Shown here one piece after another: positions 41,644 through 43,944 of a stretch of 43,944 bases of DNA. Position 1 is the first letter of the stretch. The number at the start of each line of letters is the position of its first letter. Source of the stretch: Bacillota bacterium. Lineage in GTDB: Bacteria; Bacillota; UBA4882; UBA10575. The position numbers and the translations under genes are program-made. Under the pieces are notes generated by a model. The model ran no database searches. It saw only the letters and a list, made by a program, of their open reading frames with translations, and was not told the DNA's origin. The stretch is from positions 1 to 43,944 of the forward strand of contig JAAYIC010000076.1 in assembly GCA_012735195.1 (NCBI GenBank), read 5' to 3'.

Positions 41644-42246
41644 ATGATTGATCTTCCGGCCTTGCAAGCGAGGTTAAGCCGGACCATTTCTCCGGCCCGT
41701 TACCGTCATTCTTTAGCCGTTATGGACCTGGCCCGGGAGCTGGCAGCGGCTTACGGCGCGGAACCGGAGGAAGCGGCGGTTGCCGGACTTCTGCACGATG
41801 TCGCCAGGGAGATAGAGCCCGGACGCCTTCTGACATTGGCGGAGGAATGGGGGGTACCCCTTTGCGAGGTGGACAGAAAAGTCCCGATTCTTCTCCACGG
41901 AGCGGTTGGAGCCGAAATCTTGCGGCGCGAATGGAACCTGGAAAATCCCCGGATTTTAGCAGCTGTTGCCCAGCACATTACCGGTGGACCGGCAATGTCC
42001 CTCCTTTCCCAAGCGGTCTTTATCGCCGATTATGCTGAACCCGGGCGCAGATTTTCGGCGGCCAAGACCGCCCGCCAGCTGGCGCGGGAGGATCGCGTAA
42101 AAGCCCTTAAGTTTGTTTTTCACCGGGGCATGCAGTATGTTTTGAACCGGGGTTTTTTAATTCACCCGTTGACTGTCGAGGCTTGGAACCAATTGGCGGC
42201 CGAGGGTGATCTCAACCCCGGAACAACAAGGGAGGAACAAGGATGA
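41644..42246 (+). CDS. yqeK: YqeK family bis(nucleosyl)-tetraphosphatase (symmetrical), HD domain
   Basis: 200 aa HD-domain phosphohydrolase that splits Ap4A into two ADP. Motifs RYRHSLAVMDLA, LLHDVAREI, HGAVGAEIL, QHITGGPAMS and FIADYAEPGR are all in family order. ATG41644 is chosen with AGGTGGGGAG upstream; a GTG at 41629 lies within that site. ATGA overlap with rsfS. Confidence 0.93.
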   Translation: MIDLPALQARLSRTISPARYRHSLAVMDLARELAAAYGAEPEEAAVAGLLHDVAREIEPGRLLTLAEEWGVPLCEVDRKVPILLHGAVGAEILRREWNLENPRILAAVAQHITGGPAMSLLSQAVFIADYAEPGRRFSAAKTARQLAREDRVKALKFVFHRGMQYVLNRGFLIHPLTVEAWNQLAAEGDLNPGTTREEQG

Positions 42247-42590
42247 GTGAAGACCGGATTCTCAAGGCCGTGGTCGCAACAATCCAGGAGAAAAAGGGGG
42301 ACCGCCCGGTAATTTTGGACCTCAGAGAGGTTTCGATTATTACCGATTATTTTGTGGTTGCCGGCGGGCAGAACCCCCTCCACCTTCGGGCGCTAGCCGA
42401 CGCGGTGGAGAAGCGCCTGAAAGAGATGGGGGTTTTACCGCTGCGGATCGAAGGTTACCGGGAAGGCGGCTGGATTCTCATGGATTATAGAGATCTCGTC
42501 GTGCACTTGCTGGGGAAGGAAGAACGCGACTTTTATCGCTTGGAGCATCTGTGGCACGGGGCGAAGGTTATAGAGCCGGCGATGGCTTGA
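42243..42590 (+). CDS. rsfS: Ribosome silencing factor RsfS
   Basis: 115 aa. Binds L14 and blocks subunit joining under starvation. Family signature: VILDLREVSIITDYFVVAGGQNPLHLRALADAVEKRLKEMG, then EGYREGGWILMDYRDLVVHLLGKEERDFYRLEHLW. Its stop codon is overlapped by the -35 box of the leuS promoter. Confidence 0.97.
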   Translation: MSEDRILKAVVATIQEKKGDRPVILDLREVSIITDYFVVAGGQNPLHLRALADAVEKRLKEMGVLPLRIEGYREGGWILMDYRDLVVHLLGKEERDFYRLEHLWHGAKVIEPAMA

Positions 42591-42615
42591 CAACCGGTCC
42601 TTGCTGGGGTATACT
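42587..42615 (+). promoter_or_regulatory. Sigma-A promoter of leuS
   Basis: TTGACA (42587-42592), 17 nt, TATACT (42610-42615). The predicted start is near 42622, at the head of the T-box. Confidence 0.85.
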
Positions 42616-42621
42616 TATTTA

Positions 42622-42893
42622 AATAATAATTCAAAACCGGTGAAGAGGAGTAGTAGGCGGGCGCCCGGAAAGAAGAGAACCGGTGGGTGCTGCGAACCGG
42701 TCCGGAAAACCGCCGAACTCGCCTTGGAGGTGCAGGGGGAAGTGCATACGCATAGTCCCGCGCGTGCGCGCACCTTCTGCCCCGGCCCGGGTTAAAGGCA
42801 ATGAGGGTTTTCCCGCTTGAAGACGGGGGAAACTGAACAGGGTGGTACCGCGGTTATAGAATCGCCCCTGGCTTTTGGAGCCGGGGGTTTTTT
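42622..42893 (+). promoter_or_regulatory. T-box leader, leucine specific (CUC specifier)
   Basis: Classic T-box elements: AGAGAACCGGTGGGTGCTG...AACCGGT distal stem I (about 42673-42700), specifier context GAACTC with CTC (Leu) at 42718-42720, the T-box GGGTGGTACCGCGG (42840-42853) with bulge TGGT (42843-42846) fitting a tRNA-Leu acceptor end with discriminator A, and a terminator CCCCTGGCT/AGCCGGGGG plus T run (42865-42893). Uncharged tRNA-Leu would favour antitermination and leuS expression. Confidence 0.93.
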
Positions 42894-42934
42894 AATAGCC
42901 GTATGCACCGGGTTGCCAAACAGGAGGGAAGAAG

Positions 42935-43944
42935 ATGGAGCGTTATCATAGCCGGAAGATTGAAGAACACTGGCAGGAGAAATGGCAGGAGACCCAGTTG
43001 TACCGGTCGGTGGTCCAGCCGGATAGGCCAAAACATTATGCCCTCACCATGCTGCCTTATCCCAGTGGCGATCTGCATATCGGGCATTGGTACGCCATGG
43101 CGCCTTCGGACTGCCGGGCGCGGTTTATGCGCATGCGCGGGTACAATGTCCTTTTCCCCATGGGGTTTGATGCCTTTGGCCTGCCTGCGGAGAATGCGGC
43201 GATCAAAAGGGGAGTTCACCCCAGCATATGGACGCTGGAGAATATCGAAAAGATGCGGGAACAACTGAAGTCCATGGGGGCGATGTTTGATTGGGAACGG
43301 GAGGCCATTTCCTGCCTGCCCGGTTATTATAAATGGAGCCAGTGGTTCTTTCTGAAGTTTTATGAGAAGGGCTTGGCCTACAGGAAACGGTCGCCGGTGG
43401 ATTTTTGCCCCCAGTGCAACACAACCCTCGCCCGTGAACAGGTATGGGGCGAAGACCGTCACTGCGAACGCTGTAAAACCCCGGTGATCAAGAAAGAACT
43501 GGACCAGTGGTTCTTTAAAATCACGGACTATGCCGAAGAACTCCTGGATTTTTCAAAGATCGACTGGCCGGAACGGATTGTCACCATGCAGAAGAACTGG
43601 ATCGGCAAGAGCGAGGGGGCGGAAGTTATCTTCCAGCTCGAATCCGGCGATGAACTCAAGGTCTTTACCACCCGGCCGGACACCCTCTGGGGAGCGACTT
43701 TTATGGTCCTGGCCCCCGAGCACCCGCTGGTGGAGAAGATCACAACCGGGCCCAACCAGGAGGCGGTCAGGGAGTACCGGCGGCAGGCCGAACGGCGGAG
43801 CGAGATCGAACGCCTGGCGGTGGATAAAAAGAAGACCGGGGTCTTCACCGGCGCCTACGCCATCAACCCGGTTAACGGCGAAAGGATCCCGGTTTGGGTG
43901 GCCGACTACGTGATGATGGGCTACGGCACCGGGGCGATTATGGC
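42935..43944 (+). CDS. leuS: Leucyl-tRNA synthetase, N-terminal part (runs off window)
   Basis: The first 336 codons are present and the frame is open to the window edge. Class I HIGH motif in YPSGDLHIGHWYAMAP (about residue 49); zinc-binding CPQCNTTLAREQVW with CERCKTPV; the beginning of the editing (CP1) domain with TTRPDTLWGATFMVLAPEHPL. The KMSKS motif lies beyond the edge. CAGGAGGG precedes ATG42935. Confidence 0.97.
   Translation, partial: MERYHSRKIEEHWQEKWQETQLYRSVVQPDRPKHYALTMLPYPSGDLHIGHWYAMAPSDCRARFMRMRGYNVLFPMGFDAFGLPAENAAIKRGVHPSIWTLENIEKMREQLKSMGAMFDWEREAISCLPGYYKWSQWFFLKFYEKGLAYRKRSPVDFCPQCNTTLAREQVWGEDRHCERCKTPVIKKELDQWFFKITDYAEELLDFSKIDWPERIVTMQKNWIGKSEGAEVIFQLESGDELKVFTTRPDTLWGATFMVLAPEHPLVEKITTGPNQEAVREYRRQAERRSEIERLAVDKKKTGVFTGAYAINPVNGERIPVWVADYVMMGYGTGAIM

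Overview
The window reads as a chromosomal segment of an anaerobic, endospore-forming Bacillota (Clostridia-like) bacterium of fairly high GC content. Support comes from the gene families and their order: an OLE RNA/oapA/dxs locus, spoIVFA-spoIVFB, the gerW pair, rng-rplU-prp-rpmA-obgE, proB-nadD-yqeK-rsfS, a T-box controlled leuS, and rnhB-ylqG-ylqH/yraN-comM. Species cannot be named from the sequence alone. Start codons include many TTG and GTG.

Layout. 1-2995: 3' part of a large structured RNA (probably OLE RNA), its membrane partner OapA, and dxs. 3143-5071: a poorly coding gap, a small multi-pass membrane protein and an HD-GYP phosphodiesterase broken by a one-base frameshift. 5102-6723: an ApbE flavin transferase, a patch of short degenerate repeats and a coiled-coil/zinc-ribbon protein. 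7017-9050: rnhB-ylqG-ylqH. 9326-15519 (minus strand): a four-gene redox operon (stand-alone Lrp/RAM domain, NuoE-like, NuoF/HydB-like, and a giant Fer2-NfnB/GltD-ferredoxin-molybdopterin-fold fusion). It resembles Stn-type electron-bifurcating transhydrogenases. The fusion gene carries an in-frame amber codon and a two-copy palindromic 30-bp repeat. 15872-17766: yraN-comM, which normally lie close to rnhB/ylqH, so the redox operon appears inserted into a conserved cluster. 17790-18986 (minus): an AT-rich cation-efflux gene with a perfect sigma-A promoter and a long leader that folds as a four-helix junction overlapping an intrinsic terminator, a probable metal-sensing riboswitch. 19201-21160: a lipoprotein metallopeptidase and an orphan TRAP solute-binding protein. 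21215-26007: rqcH (minus) and a Ca2+-type P-ATPase. 26133-27477: DUF2953-gerW and a ferredoxin. 27487-30750 (minus): a 1087-residue glycosidase-like protein of unknown specificity. 30931-43944: spoIVFAB, a TIGR03960/TIGR03936 radical-SAM pair, RNase G, L21-Prp-L27, ObgE, a small Cys-rich protein, ProB, NadD, YqeK, RsfS and the start of LeuS.

How the parts fit. The right third is a translation, ribosome-assembly and NAD housekeeping cluster, with an L21 leader and a Leu T-box as RNA controls. The central redox operon would exchange electrons among NADH, NADPH and ferredoxin. The small ferredoxin at 27283 is one candidate partner, which is inference. SpoIVFA/B and GerW belong to the sporulation programme.

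Most noteworthy: the OLE RNA locus, the Stn-like fusion with a molybdopterin-fold domain that seems to lack its active site and with an internal UAG, the palindromic repeat inserted in frame in that gene, the riboswitch-like leader of the cation-efflux gene, and the large orphan glycosidase-like protein. Everything here was read by eye; no database search was run.
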